From NCBI GenBank assembly GCA_021789975.1, contig JAJYIT010000010.1, positions 55,044-119,043 on the forward strand: DNA of 64,000 bases, given 5' to 3'. This DNA comes from Bacteroidota bacterium (GTDB taxonomy: Bacteria; Bacteroidota; Ignavibacteria; Kryptoniales; JAKASW01). The translations under genes were made by a program, and so were the position numbers. The notes beneath the pieces were generated by a model. It made no database searches and was not told where the DNA came from. It saw only the letters and a list, made by a program, of their open reading frames with translations. This document shows, in pieces, positions 8,531 through 18,060 of the stretch; the stretch's first letter is position 1; every line of letters starts with the position of its first letter.

Positions 8531-11185
8531 TCACTTAATAGAAAGATAATTTTCTTCAAGTTTCGACAGGCTCAGCTTCATGGTCTGAAGCTTCACTTTT
8601 TCTTTTTGGATGATCTCGGCAGGGGCACGGTCTATAAACTGCTGGTTGTTCAGCTTTGACTCTATACCGGCGATGGAACCCTGGAGACGCACAATTTCCT
8701 TTTGCAAGCGGGTACGTTCGGCATCCGCGTTCACCAGCCCTTCAAGTGACAGGAAGATCTCCGTTCCCGTAACTACCCCACTCGCAGAAGTCTCGGGTTT
8801 ACGAAGGTCGAAACCGACGCTTAGCGAATCGACGCGGGCTAGCCTTCTTAAGTAAGATTGGTTGCCGGAAATGACTTCCAGCGTAAACTCATCTTTGGGT
8901 TTGATAACCACATTCACCATTGCGGAAGGCGGCACATTGGCTTCCTTCCTTAGCGCCCGTATCGAAGTGACAACTTCCTGAACGAGGCTCATTTCGGCTT
9001 CTATCCGGTTGTCAATCAAACGGATCTCAAACTCCGGAAAGTCCGAGATACTTATGCTTTCAAAATCGCCGCCGGACCTGACGGCGCTATATAGTTCTTC
9101 GGTTACAAATGGCATGAAGGGATGAAGCATCTGCAAGCTTGTTTCGAAAATAGAGATGGAATTCGCGAGGACGATTGCTTTAGTCATTTCATCCGACTCC
9201 TGGGTTAGCCTCTCCTTCACCATCTCCACATACCAGTCGCAGTAGTCATGCCAGATGAAATCATAGATTATCTTCGAGGCGTCGTTTATCCGGAAATTTT
9301 CAAGCGAGGAGTTCAGGTCGCGAATGGTGTGATGCATTCTTGTTACTATCCACCTGTCGGCAAAATCGAACACCAAATTATCAGGCGCAGCCGTCGTGTC
9401 GAGCTTGTCGCGGTTCATCATCAGGAACCGACCGGCGTTCCAGATCTTGTTCGCAAAGTTGCGGCCCATCTCGCACTTGCTGCTATCGAACAACACATCC
9501 TGGCCGAGCGGTGCGAGATAGAGAATCGTAAACCTGAGTGCGTCTGCTCCGTAATCGCGAATGACGTCGAGCGGGTCTGGAGAATTGCCGAGCGACTTAG
9601 ACATCTTCCTACCCTGCAAATCGCGTATGATGCTCGTGAAGTATACGTCGCGGAACGGGACATCGCCCATAAACTCAATGCCCGCCATTACCATCCTGGC
9701 TACCCAGAAGAAAATTATGTCAGGGCCAGTCACCAGAGAATCCGTCGGATAGAAAAACTTCAGGTCGGCCGTCTCCTCGGGCCAGCCGAACAGAGAAAAG
9801 GGCCAGAGCCACGAAGAGAACCATGTGTCGAGAACGTCCTCATCCTGCCGGTAGGAATTGCCGCCGCACCTGGCGCACGGCGTGCCTGGTTGATCTACAC
9901 TAACAGAAATTTCGCCGCAATTGCGACAGTACCAAACCGGGATACGGTGTCCCCACCACAGCTGACGACTTATGCACCAGTCACGTATGTTTTCCATCCA
10001 GTGTTCATACGTCTTTAGCCAGCGGTCAGGGTAGAATCTTACCTTACCTTCTCTGACGGCCTTAAGCGCCGGCTCGGCAAGCGGCTTCATCTTTACGAAC
10101 CACTGGTCGGAAAGGTACGGCTCGATGACTGTATGGCAACGGTAACACTCTCCGACGCTCATTTTGTAGTCTGAGATTTTCTCGACAAGACCTAGTGCTT
10201 CGAGGTCCTCGATAATCATTTTCCTGGCTTTGAACCTGTCGAGTCCGCGATATTTCTCAGGAGCGTTGTCGTTGATCCTGGCTGAAGTATCGAGAACCAC
10301 AACCTTTTCCAAATCGTGACGATCAGCAACCGCGAAGTCATTCGGATCGTGCGCCGGAGTTATCTTTACGGCACCGGTACCGAATTCCTTGTCTACATAA
10401 TCATCTGCTATGACCTTCATCTTTCTGCCAACAAGCGGAAGGATAAGAGTTTTTCCGATAAAATGCTTGTAGCGATCATCGGTCGGATTAACCGCGACTG
10501 CTACGTCTCCCAGCATCGTCTCCGGTCTGGTTGTCGCAACCACGATGTGGCCGCCTCCGTCTTCAAGCGGGTATCTCAGGTAATAAAGCTTTCCGTCTTT
10601 CTCCCGGTAGTCAACTTCATCATCGCTTATCGCTGTGTGATCTTTCGGGCACCAGTTGACTATGTATTTCCCCCTGTAGATCAATCCTTTATCGTATAAT
10701 CTGACGAAGACTTCTCGCACCGCCCGAGACAGTCCTTCATCCATGGTAAATCTTTCTCTCCTCCAGTCGCACGAGACACCAAGTTTCTTGAGCTGCTTGA
10801 TGATCGTACCACCATACTCCTCCCGCCACTTCCAGACAAGCTCTACGAATTTGTCCCTGCCGAGGGTGTGCCTGTCCTTCCCCTCTTTTGCAAGACTCTT
10901 CTCGACGACGTTCTGGGTGGCGATTCCGGCATGATCAGTCCCGGGAACCCAGCACGCTTCGAAACCCCGCATCCTCTTCCATCTTACGAACACATCCTGA
11001 ATTGTATTGTTCAGGACATGGCCCATTGTCAGAATGCCCGTTATGTTCGGCGGCGGGATAACGACCGTATAAGGTTTCTTGTCTCTCTTTGCGTTGGCCT
11101 CGAAAAGCTTGTGATCCAGCCAGTACTTGTACCACTTGTCTTCAATTTCAGACGGCGTATATGCTTTCGGAATTTCTTTGTTCAT
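8531..11185 (-). CDS. valS: Valyl-tRNA synthetase
   Basis: Class I aminoacyl-tRNA synthetase that charges tRNA-Val and edits threonine. In the 884 residues I see the HIGH-type motif as TMGHVLN near 52, the editing domain with TTRPETMLGD, Zn-binding CRNCG and CARCGG knuckles, KMSKS near 530, the anticodon-binding helices, and a C-terminal coiled coil from about 815. The start overlaps the end of the M23 peptidase gene by four bases (ATGA), so translation is coupled. No T-box leader is possible in this arrangement. Confidence 0.98.
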   Translation of the reverse strand: MNKEIPKAYTPSEIEDKWYKYWLDHKLFEANAKRDKKPYTVVIPPPNITGILTMGHVLNNTIQDVFVRWKRMRGFEACWVPGTDHAGIATQNVVEKSLAKEGKDRHTLGRDKFVELVWKWREEYGGTIIKQLKKLGVSCDWRRERFTMDEGLSRAVREVFVRLYDKGLIYRGKYIVNWCPKDHTAISDDEVDYREKDGKLYYLRYPLEDGGGHIVVATTRPETMLGDVAVAVNPTDDRYKHFIGKTLILPLVGRKMKVIADDYVDKEFGTGAVKITPAHDPNDFAVADRHDLEKVVVLDTSARINDNAPEKYRGLDRFKARKMIIEDLEALGLVEKISDYKMSVGECYRCHTVIEPYLSDQWFVKMKPLAEPALKAVREGKVRFYPDRWLKTYEHWMENIRDWCISRQLWWGHRIPVWYCRNCGEISVSVDQPGTPCARCGGNSYRQDEDVLDTWFSSWLWPFSLFGWPEETADLKFFYPTDSLVTGPDIIFFWVARMVMAGIEFMGDVPFRDVYFTSIIRDLQGRKMSKSLGNSPDPLDVIRDYGADALRFTILYLAPLGQDVLFDSSKCEMGRNFANKIWNAGRFLMMNRDKLDTTAAPDNLVFDFADRWIVTRMHHTIRDLNSSLENFRINDASKIIYDFIWHDYCDWYVEMVKERLTQESDEMTKAIVLANSISIFETSLQMLHPFMPFVTEELYSAVRSGGDFESISISDFPEFEIRLIDNRIEAEMSLVQEVVTSIRALRKEANVPPSAMVNVVIKPKDEFTLEVISGNQSYLRRLARVDSLSVGFDLRKPETSASGVVTGTEIFLSLEGLVNADAERTRLQKEIVRLQGSIAGIESKLNNQQFIDRAPAEIIQKEKVKLQTMKLSLSKLEENYLSIK

Positions 11186-12936
11186 CTTCTAAACTTCAGC
11201 ATTGAATTGACTCTAGTTATGTTGCCAGCGTTATCGCTTACAATCGCCTGGACTTTCGTCGGCACTTTGAGGATACCACGGTTGACCCGACAAATTGCCG
11301 AGTGCATATCCGCATCGTATTCACAAAGATAATCCTGCCCGCCGATTTTCAAAAAGATCCGGTCCGTATTTATCCCTGACATTCGGTCAAACACTCTGAA
11401 ATATACAAAAAGTATATTAAACTGTTTCGGCGCCACAGATTTGTAAAAAGGATTCGAGCTCGAAGTCCTCAATGGGCCTACGACCGGCGGCATGTCATCA
11501 AGCAAAAGTGCAAAAGTCCCCGTCTCGAATGTAATATGAGCGGTCAGGTTGTGACCATTATTTCTGGACGATATGTGGATCCAGCTTTTCCTTCCCTTTC
11601 GGTACAATTGCAGCTTCGGATCACTCACTTTCCAGTTTACACGGATCCCCTTTCTTATTGGCTCCTTGTCCGGGTCCACCTTAAACGAGGATGACGATAG
11701 TGGAACAACCTTGAGGTTAATATTCCTCGCGAAGCAGTCCCCGGGAAATTTCAGAGTCAACCCCGGTATGGGAGCTAATGTCTCTTCATCAAATCTCGGA
11801 ATCGGCCGGAGCTGGTCCGAATCAGCAAATCCTTTCGGAGTTTTATGACGCGGGATTTCCAGGTCGAACTTCCCGGAAACGAAAGTCGAATCACCGTTTT
11901 CGTCCTTCACGGTAAGCTCATACGAATGAATACCGTTCAGCAGATTTCCACCAACTATTCCGCTTAATGGAGCCGAGGGTGAGAAAATTGAAAACGGGAT
12001 CGCCCTGTCTACACATAGTCGGTAATAAGTCTCGTAGCCATGCGATAGTTTCACGTCCACAAGCGAACGCACATCAAGGTAATCATCGTAGCTAAACTTG
12101 GTAAGGTTGACTGAGATGAAATCCTTTTCGTCAATCCTGAGATATATGTGTTTTGGCGGTCTCTTGAACCGGCCGCGTCCGTAGGAATCGGCAGCATGGA
12201 TGATGAAGTAGAATGGCTCATCAAATCTAAACGCTCGGAGATTGTGTGCATCTCTTTTCGTTCTGCCCGGATGCCGAACGACGGTCTTGCCTGAGGAGTA
12301 TCCGCGGACGATGATTCCGAATATCTTCGGATTCCTGTATCGGGGGACATCAAGAGATTTGTAAACAAGCGGGTCTACGAAAGAGTAGTCTTTGTCGTGA
12401 ATTTCGAAATGAAGGTGGGGTCCCCCGACACCTGTTGCACCTGTTCTCGCTATTACCTCGCCACGGTTTACTGAGATTTCACCCGGACGAAGTCTCAGAT
12501 TCACATCGTAACTTGAATCAACTCGCTGGAGTGAATCGACAAGCCGTTGGATTTCAGGTGCGAATCCAGAAAGGTGTCCGTAGAGAGTGTAAGTTGAGTC
12601 GTCGTGTCTGAGAATTATCATCTTCCCGTATCCGAACGGAGACACCGAGATTCGATACACGTAACCGCTCTTTGCCGCGTAAACCGGGTAACCTATTCTG
12701 TCGTTGGTTGAGATATCGATGCCGCCGTGGAAATGCGAGGCACGATAGTCGGCGAAGCCGGAGTTAATTTGCCTTGAGGCGTTTGTCGGAAAGAGATATT
12801 TCCCGGAAGACTTTTTCCCCTGGTCGGAATTCCGCGTGGCAGCCCGGCAATCTACACTCCAACTGAAAATGAGAATTGCACTAACGAGATAGTACGGCAA
12901 GGTCTTCACTTCACCGGCGACACTTCTTTGTGACAC
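11182..12936 (-). CDS. Exported M23-family metallopeptidase
   Basis: Likely a secreted peptidoglycan endopeptidase or a scaffold derived from one. A hydrophobic signal segment (LPYYLVSAILIFSW) is followed by a LytM/M23 domain at about 60-190, with zinc ligands HFHGGID and HLHFE, so the catalytic set looks complete. The remaining 390 residues are beta-rich and unrecognised, perhaps carbohydrate- or wall-binding. The first start is GTG at 12936. A second GTG at 12909 would give a tidier signal peptide. It overlaps valS by four bases and follows the FAH gene closely. Confidence 0.9.
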   Translation of the reverse strand: MSQRSVAGEVKTLPYYLVSAILIFSWSVDCRAATRNSDQGKKSSGKYLFPTNASRQINSGFADYRASHFHGGIDISTNDRIGYPVYAAKSGYVYRISVSPFGYGKMIILRHDDSTYTLYGHLSGFAPEIQRLVDSLQRVDSSYDVNLRLRPGEISVNRGEVIARTGATGVGGPHLHFEIHDKDYSFVDPLVYKSLDVPRYRNPKIFGIIVRGYSSGKTVVRHPGRTKRDAHNLRAFRFDEPFYFIIHAADSYGRGRFKRPPKHIYLRIDEKDFISVNLTKFSYDDYLDVRSLVDVKLSHGYETYYRLCVDRAIPFSIFSPSAPLSGIVGGNLLNGIHSYELTVKDENGDSTFVSGKFDLEIPRHKTPKGFADSDQLRPIPRFDEETLAPIPGLTLKFPGDCFARNINLKVVPLSSSSFKVDPDKEPIRKGIRVNWKVSDPKLQLYRKGRKSWIHISSRNNGHNLTAHITFETGTFALLLDDMPPVVGPLRTSSSNPFYKSVAPKQFNILFVYFRVFDRMSGINTDRIFLKIGGQDYLCEYDADMHSAICRVNRGILKVPTKVQAIVSDNAGNITRVNSMLKFRR

Positions 12937-12945
12937 GATAGGTGA

Positions 12946-13599
12946 TCAGACTATCTCTACATCGAGCGACGTGTATCCCACAAGTTCCGCATGCAGCCTG
13001 TCGCCTGGATTGAGTTGCGCCACCCCTTCGGGGGTTCCGGTGAAGATTAGATCACCCCTTTCGAGGGTGAAGAGTTGAGAAATGAATTCGATTACTTCTT
13101 CGATCTTGAAGATGGTATTCCTATAACTTCCCTGCTGCCTCGGCTTGCCGTTGACGGAAAGCCTGAGTTCAAGCGAATCAAAGATTACCTCATCAGAGGG
13201 GACGGCATAGGAAATCGGGGCGGATCCGTCAAAACCCTTTGATATCAGCCATGGGTTTCCTTCGCTTTTAAGTTCGTTCTGAAGATCCCTCAACGTCAGA
13301 TCGAGCCCGATGCCCATAGCTGCAATATATGACCGCGCATCTTCCCTGCGGATGTTTCTTCCTTCTTTTCCTATGACGAAGAATATTTCAGTTTCGTGGT
13401 GCATGTCATGAGTCAACGCCGGGATTTTCACTTTCGCCCCGTCGTGGACAATGGCGTTGGAAGGTTTCATGAAAACAACCGGTCTCCTGGGGACCTCCGA
13501 CTTCATCTCCGCGGCATGTTTGGCGTAATTTTTTCCGAGACAGAATATCTTCGGGACAGTCATGTCTTCATTGGTCTTTAGAATGTGTACGGTTTTCAT
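12946..13599 (-). CDS. Fumarylacetoacetate hydrolase family protein
   Basis: The FAH fold hydrolyses or decarboxylates acylpyruvates and related diketo acids. The 217 residues resemble the short acylpyruvase type. LGKNYAKHA near 21, the metal ligands HHETEIFFVIG and GIGLDLTLRD, and the C-terminal DLIFTGTPEGV are present. The reaction in this organism cannot be fixed from sequence. The first ATG is used, though an in-frame ATG 12 codons later matches family N-termini better. It sits just ahead of the M23 peptidase gene. Confidence 0.92.
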   Translation of the reverse strand: MKTVHILKTNEDMTVPKIFCLGKNYAKHAAEMKSEVPRRPVVFMKPSNAIVHDGAKVKIPALTHDMHHETEIFFVIGKEGRNIRREDARSYIAAMGIGLDLTLRDLQNELKSEGNPWLISKGFDGSAPISYAVPSDEVIFDSLELRLSVNGKPRQQGSYRNTIFKIEEVIEFISQLFTLERGDLIFTGTPEGVAQLNPGDRLHAELVGYTSLDVEIV

Positions 13600-13752
13600 G
13601 CGGTGAATATAAGAGGGGTTGAAGTATTGTTCAAGAAAGGCTGGCCTGCAAATTCACATGATAAGTGAGATGATCCCGCAGATTACCGCTGTTGTTTGCG
13701 ATTGCCACCGAAGGGTACAATGTTCCTTACGGCAGTAACCGCAGAATATAAT

Positions 13753-15762
13753 CTATGTTTTTGCTCTCATCGTATCCCACAAGGCGTAACCACAAAGCAA
13801 GCAGAACATAATAAGCCCGGTCAACTCACCGTTAGCCGATTCAGCCCACGCGGCGTTAAACCACTTGCTGTAACCGAACATCCACTGCTGATCCAGAAAC
13901 TTCAGGAAAGCGTTGACAACTCCGAGCAGCGCGCCGCCTGCGATGAACCCGGAAGCAATCAAGGTGCCGCGATGCAGCCTTGCTCCTTTTAGCCTCCCGT
14001 CCTTACCGCGAGTTGAGACGAACCATGCGATCGCACCACCAACGACGAGAGGAGTATTGAGCTCCTGAGGAATGTACATTCCCAACGCAAATGCGAGCGG
14101 TGAAACGTTGAGAATAGAAAGCAGCAATGCAAGCACGGCCCCCACGATATAGAGCATCCATGGCGTGGGAGCATTGGACATAAGTGGTTTTAACACCGCG
14201 GCCATCGCATTTGCCTGAGGGGCTACAAGCGCGTTGTCGCCGGTAAATCCGTATGCCTTGTTGAGAACGAGGATAACTCCCCCGACTGTCGCCGCAGACA
14301 TCAAGACACCCAGGAATTTCCATGTCTCCTGCTTCTTTGGTGTAGTTCCGAGCCAGTATCCGATTTTTAGATCCGTGATAAATGACCCGGCAACGGAAAG
14401 CGCAGTGCATACAACTCCACCGATTATCATTGCACTGAGCATACCTGAAGTACCAGTCAGCCCTACTTTAACGAGTACAAGCGACGAGAGAATGAGAGTC
14501 ATCAGGGTCATCCCGGAAACGGGGTTTGTTCCAACGATGGCTATGGCATTTGCAGCGACAGTTGTAAACAGAAAAGAGATTATCACGACGACCAGGAGTG
14601 CGACGAATGCCTGTCCTATGGAGGGGACGACCCCAATTGCAAAGAAAGCAAAGAGGGCAAGAGCAGTTAGGATTATCAGCATAACCACCCAGAGCATTCG
14701 TATGTCTGACTGTGTCCTCATCGGGTTCTCATCTCCCCCGGTCTTCCTGTGCATAATCTCTCTGTATGCCAGTGAAAATGCACCCGCAATAATCTTGGAT
14801 GACCGGATAATTCCGATGACGCCTGCCATTGCAATTCCACCTATGCCGATCGGCCTGACATAGTTCTGGAAAATTTGTTCGGGACTCATCTGTGAAATCA
14901 ATGTAGTGACACCAGCTCCAACCGGCGTAACGAGATACCTTCCTATCTCGTGGACCAGCGGTACAAACACGAACCACGAAAGAAAGGAGCCGGTAGCAAT
15001 GATGGCGGAGTACTTCAGACCGATTATGTAGCCGAGCCCGAGCACCATCGCCGACACATCTAATTTGAATACCATTTTGAACTTATCGGAGAGTGTCTGT
15101 CCCCAGGCAAACATCCTGGTGGTAATAACTTCAGACCAGAGTCCGAATGCACTGAACGTGAAGTCGAATGCTCCCCCGATGAGCGCACTCATGACCAGTA
15201 CCATTGCCTCCTTTCCGCCCTTTTCGCCGGTGACGAGGATCTCAGTCGTTGCCGTCGCTTCGGGGAAAGGTAGTTTTCCATGCATGTCTTTGACAAAGTA
15301 TTTCCTGAATGGGATCAGAAACAGAATCCCAATGAAACCGCCGAATGCAGAAGCAATGAACATATGGAAGTAACTGGCAGGCAAGGCGAGTATGTAAAGT
15401 GCCGGGATCGTAAAGATTGCTCCAGCAACCACCGCTCCGGATGCGGATCCGATGGACTGGATTATTACATTCTGCCCGAGGCCGTTTGGCTTCTTTGCCA
15501 GGCCTGTAACACCGACAGCAAGTATCGCGATTGGTATCGCTGCTTCGAACACTTGTCCGATCTTAAGTCCCGAATACGCTGCCGCCGCCGAAAAGAGTAT
15601 TGCCATTATGAGTCCCCAGCCTACCGACCATGGAGTCACCTCGGGATAACTTCTTCCGGCCGACATTATCGGCTGGTATTCCTCGCCGTCTATCAGCTCC
15701 TTGAACGCATTTTCAGGAAGAGTTGTGAGTTCCTGCCTTGTTTGACCCTCTGACTGTGCCAT
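13753..15762 (-). CDS. OPT family oligopeptide transporter
   Basis: A polytopic inner-membrane protein of 669 residues with about 14-16 hydrophobic segments. It belongs to the prokaryotic branch of the oligopeptide transporter family. The conserved N-terminal GEEYQP, the first-helix SGLKIGQVFEAAIPIAI, GSASGAV, PFRKYFV and a late NVSPLAFALGMYIP are recognisable. Substrates are probably di- to oligopeptides taken up with protons, although some family members carry metal chelates. AGGAG precedes the ATG. The nearby PepT, S46, M49 and PepD genes suit a peptide uptake role. Confidence 0.93.
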   Translation of the reverse strand: MAQSEGQTRQELTTLPENAFKELIDGEEYQPIMSAGRSYPEVTPWSVGWGLIMAILFSAAAAYSGLKIGQVFEAAIPIAILAVGVTGLAKKPNGLGQNVIIQSIGSASGAVVAGAIFTIPALYILALPASYFHMFIASAFGGFIGILFLIPFRKYFVKDMHGKLPFPEATATTEILVTGEKGGKEAMVLVMSALIGGAFDFTFSAFGLWSEVITTRMFAWGQTLSDKFKMVFKLDVSAMVLGLGYIIGLKYSAIIATGSFLSWFVFVPLVHEIGRYLVTPVGAGVTTLISQMSPEQIFQNYVRPIGIGGIAMAGVIGIIRSSKIIAGAFSLAYREIMHRKTGGDENPMRTQSDIRMLWVVMLIILTALALFAFFAIGVVPSIGQAFVALLVVVIISFLFTTVAANAIAIVGTNPVSGMTLMTLILSSLVLVKVGLTGTSGMLSAMIIGGVVCTALSVAGSFITDLKIGYWLGTTPKKQETWKFLGVLMSAATVGGVILVLNKAYGFTGDNALVAPQANAMAAVLKPLMSNAPTPWMLYIVGAVLALLLSILNVSPLAFALGMYIPQELNTPLVVGGAIAWFVSTRGKDGRLKGARLHRGTLIASGFIAGGALLGVVNAFLKFLDQQWMFGYSKWFNAAWAESANGELTGLIMFCLLCGYALWDTMRAKT

Positions 15763-15849
15763 GATAGCTCCTATAAATACTTTTGATTGCCCGGGTGCTG
15801 AAAGCCATTCAACAGCGCGACCAAATTAAGCATTGTCGCACAAAAATGA

Positions 15850-15881
15850 AATGTGTATATTCCTTACGGATTATACACATT
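15850..15881. promoter_or_regulatory. Inverted repeat, likely vapBC operator
   Basis: A perfect 10-bp inverted repeat, AATGTGTATA at 15850-15859 and its complement at 15872-15881, is separated by 12 bases. It ends 12 bases before the vapB ATG. VapB-type antitoxins repress their own operons by binding such palindromes, so this is probably the autoregulatory operator. The binding itself is inferred. Confidence 0.6.
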
Positions 15882-15893
15882 ATAGAGGACAAG

Positions 15894-16088
15894 ATGAGAA
15901 CAAATATTGTGATCGACGACGACTTAATAGACAAGGCGTTGAAGGTGAGTGGTTTGCGGACCAAAAAGGCGGTTATCGAACAGGCGTTGGAGATGTACGT
16001 CAAAATTAGAAACCAGGGTAAGTTGAAGCGGTTTCGTGGCAAGTTAAAATGGGAGGGTAATCTGAATGAAATGAGAGCAGCGAGGTGA
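15894..16088 (+). CDS. vapB: VapB-family antitoxin (DUF2191 type)
   Basis: A 64-residue protein starting MRTNIVIDDDL, the ribbon-helix-helix opening of VapB antitoxins of this class. The second helix contains TKKAVIEQALEMYV. The basic C-terminal part with KLKRFRGKLKWEGNLN binds and neutralises the toxin. AGAGGAC precedes the ATG at 15894, which is preferred over an upstream start because the operator lies between them. Its TGA overlaps the GTG of vapC. Confidence 0.9.
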   Translation: MRTNIVIDDDLIDKALKVSGLRTKKAVIEQALEMYVKIRNQGKLKRFRGKLKWEGNLNEMRAAR

Positions 16089-16483
16089 TCTTTCTCGATT
16101 CCACTGTTCTCATCGATTATTTCAACGGGAAATCGACATGGCAGGTTGATTTCCTGGACGACATCCTCGGGAGTGAGCCTGTCGTAATCGGAGATATCGT
16201 AGTTGCGGAGGTTCTGCAAGGATTCAGAAATGATAAGGACTATCAAACAGCAAAGAGTTTGTTATTGGAACTACCGTGTTATGACATTTGCAATACAGAA
16301 CTTGCAGTTAAAAGCGCTGAGAACTTCCGAACGCTGCGAAAGAAGGGAATCACCGTCAGAAAAACTATCGACATGATCATAGCAACTTTTTGCATTGAAA
16401 ACGGTTTGCCTTTGCTCCACAATGATAAGGATTTCAGTTCAATCGCCGAGGGCTTAAATCTGAGAGTGGTGACAAGCCCATGA
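16085..16483 (+). CDS. vapC: VapC-family PIN-domain ribonuclease toxin
   Basis: PIN domain nuclease of 132 residues. The acidic metal-binding set is visible: Asp5 in FLDSTVLID, Glu42 in VVAEVLQG, Asp96 in TIDMIIA, and Asp114/Asp116 in HNDKDF. Members usually cleave tRNA or rRNA when freed from VapB. It starts at a GTG overlapping the vapB stop (GTGA), which sets up translational coupling. The pair is complete and looks functional. Confidence 0.92.
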   Translation: MIFLDSTVLIDYFNGKSTWQVDFLDDILGSEPVVIGDIVVAEVLQGFRNDKDYQTAKSLLLELPCYDICNTELAVKSAENFRTLRKKGITVRKTIDMIIATFCIENGLPLLHNDKDFSSIAEGLNLRVVTSP

Positions 16484-16555
16484 CCAGCATATATCGGTGC
16501 TGCTGCGGTATGCTCACTCTCTCCCTATCACCATTCTTATCTACACCCTACTACA

Positions 16556-17803
16556 CTACCTGCTTCCCGCTGATTTCTCCGCCCAAATCTGCAGCGTGTT
16601 CAGCACCGTCTCAACAGCCTTTTCCATTCCCCAGACATTCACCCATTCCATCTTCCCGTGGAAATTCGCTCCGCCGGTAAATATGTTCGGCGTGGGGAGC
16701 CCGGCTTCGGTAAGCTTCGACCCATCTGTACCACCACGGATCGGCTTCCACTCGGGCTGCAAGCCCGCGCGTTTTGCTCCCTCAAAAAGATAATCGGCAA
16801 CCCTCGGATCCTTGTCTACGCCTTCTCGCATATTGCGGTATTGCTCTCTGACCTGCATGCTGATTTTCGCGTTCGGGAAGACCGGACGCACCTCGTTTAG
16901 TACCCGCTCGACGATTTTCTCAAGAACGCTGAGTCCCTCTGTCTTGAAATCACGGAAGAGAACTTTTACCGTAGATCTGCCGACACCACCGTCAAGAACA
17001 TACGGATGAACATAGGGCTGATACCCGTCGGTCGTTTCAGGTGAAATGTTCTTAGGCAGACGCGCAATAATCTCAGATATCACTCGAACGGAATTCACCA
17101 TCACGTTCTTAGCAGAGCCCGGATGTATATCCCGCCCCTCTACCGTTATGGTACAAAGATTTGCACTGAAGGTTTCTCTGTTCAGTTCACCTGGAGTATC
17201 TCCGTCCACGGTATACGCGAAGTCCGCGCCGAATTTTGCAATATCAAAGTATTTCGTGCCGGCACCGACTTCTTCATCCGGTGTAAAGGCAATTTTCACT
17301 TCGCCATGTTTAATACTCGAATTGCCCTGGAGTTCCTGTACAGCCGTCATGACGGCAGCTACGCCGGCTTTGTCGTCCGCGCCAAGCAATGTTGTCCCAT
17401 CGGTGGTTACTATCGTCCTTCCGATTGCAAGCTTGAGCGATGGATTTTCGGACTCTTTGATGACGATGCTCGTATCCCCGGGCAACACAATGTCGCCACC
17501 TCTGTACTCGCTGATTACATTCGGCTTCACGTTGGCTCCGGTCACCTCGGGAGAGGTGTCGACGTGCGCAATGATGCCGATAACCGGCACTTTTATGCCG
17601 ACGTTGGCGGGAATCGTGGCGATTACATAGCCATGCTCGTCCATTTCAACTTGCGATACTCCGAGTTCTCTTAGTTCCTTTGAAAGAAGTCGGAGTAGGT
17701 CCAGTTGCTTTAGCGTGCTCGGATAAGTATCCGAGTCTTCTTTTGATTGCGTGTCGATAGCAACATAACGAAGAAACTTATCGAGAACGGTCTCACTGAT
17801 CAT
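16556..17803 (-). CDS. pepT: Peptidase T (tripeptide aminopeptidase)
   Basis: Cytosolic M20-family zinc enzyme that releases the N-terminal residue from tripeptides. The 415 residues contain IIAHVDTSPE, the bridging Asp in GADDKAG, the catalytic DEEVG, the dimerisation region with EGRDIHPGSAKN, and the final His in GGANFHGKMEW. I choose the ATG at 17803 because GAGG lies six bases upstream. A longer frame exists upstream but has no family similarity. It diverges from the S46 peptidase gene. Confidence 0.96.
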   Translation of the reverse strand: MISETVLDKFLRYVAIDTQSKEDSDTYPSTLKQLDLLRLLSKELRELGVSQVEMDEHGYVIATIPANVGIKVPVIGIIAHVDTSPEVTGANVKPNVISEYRGGDIVLPGDTSIVIKESENPSLKLAIGRTIVTTDGTTLLGADDKAGVAAVMTAVQELQGNSSIKHGEVKIAFTPDEEVGAGTKYFDIAKFGADFAYTVDGDTPGELNRETFSANLCTITVEGRDIHPGSAKNVMVNSVRVISEIIARLPKNISPETTDGYQPYVHPYVLDGGVGRSTVKVLFRDFKTEGLSVLEKIVERVLNEVRPVFPNAKISMQVREQYRNMREGVDKDPRVADYLFEGAKRAGLQPEWKPIRGGTDGSKLTEAGLPTPNIFTGGANFHGKMEWVNVWGMEKAVETVLNTLQIWAEKSAGSR

Positions 17804-18060
17804 TTGAACCTCTGTAAATTTACATAACGGGACCAACCCGGAAGGATTTTGACTAAAAAGTATCCACAGCCCTAGAAAAAGACTCCCTATCGGCACGACT
17901 CGCGGCTCTGCGTAATTTTCACTGAAAAGTTATCGCTGGGAATAGAAAGAGTCAATGAGAACGTGAGTGCAAAAAGAAGTCACGTTATCAAATCAAAATG
18001 GAAATTACGATTCTCTTCGTTTAAATTTAGTGCTGTCAAACAAAATCCAAAGAGGCTAAT

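Noticed and set aside
9248-10018. Open frame of 256 codons antisense to valS
   Set aside because: It mirrors a highly conserved synthetase and its Arg/His-rich product has no similarity to known proteins.
14234-14863. Open frame antisense to the OPT transporter
   Set aside because: It is a shadow of a transmembrane gene, with hydrophobic codons giving long open antisense reading.
17046-17630. Open frame of 194 codons antisense to pepT
   Set aside because: It has no similarity and lies wholly within a conserved gene.
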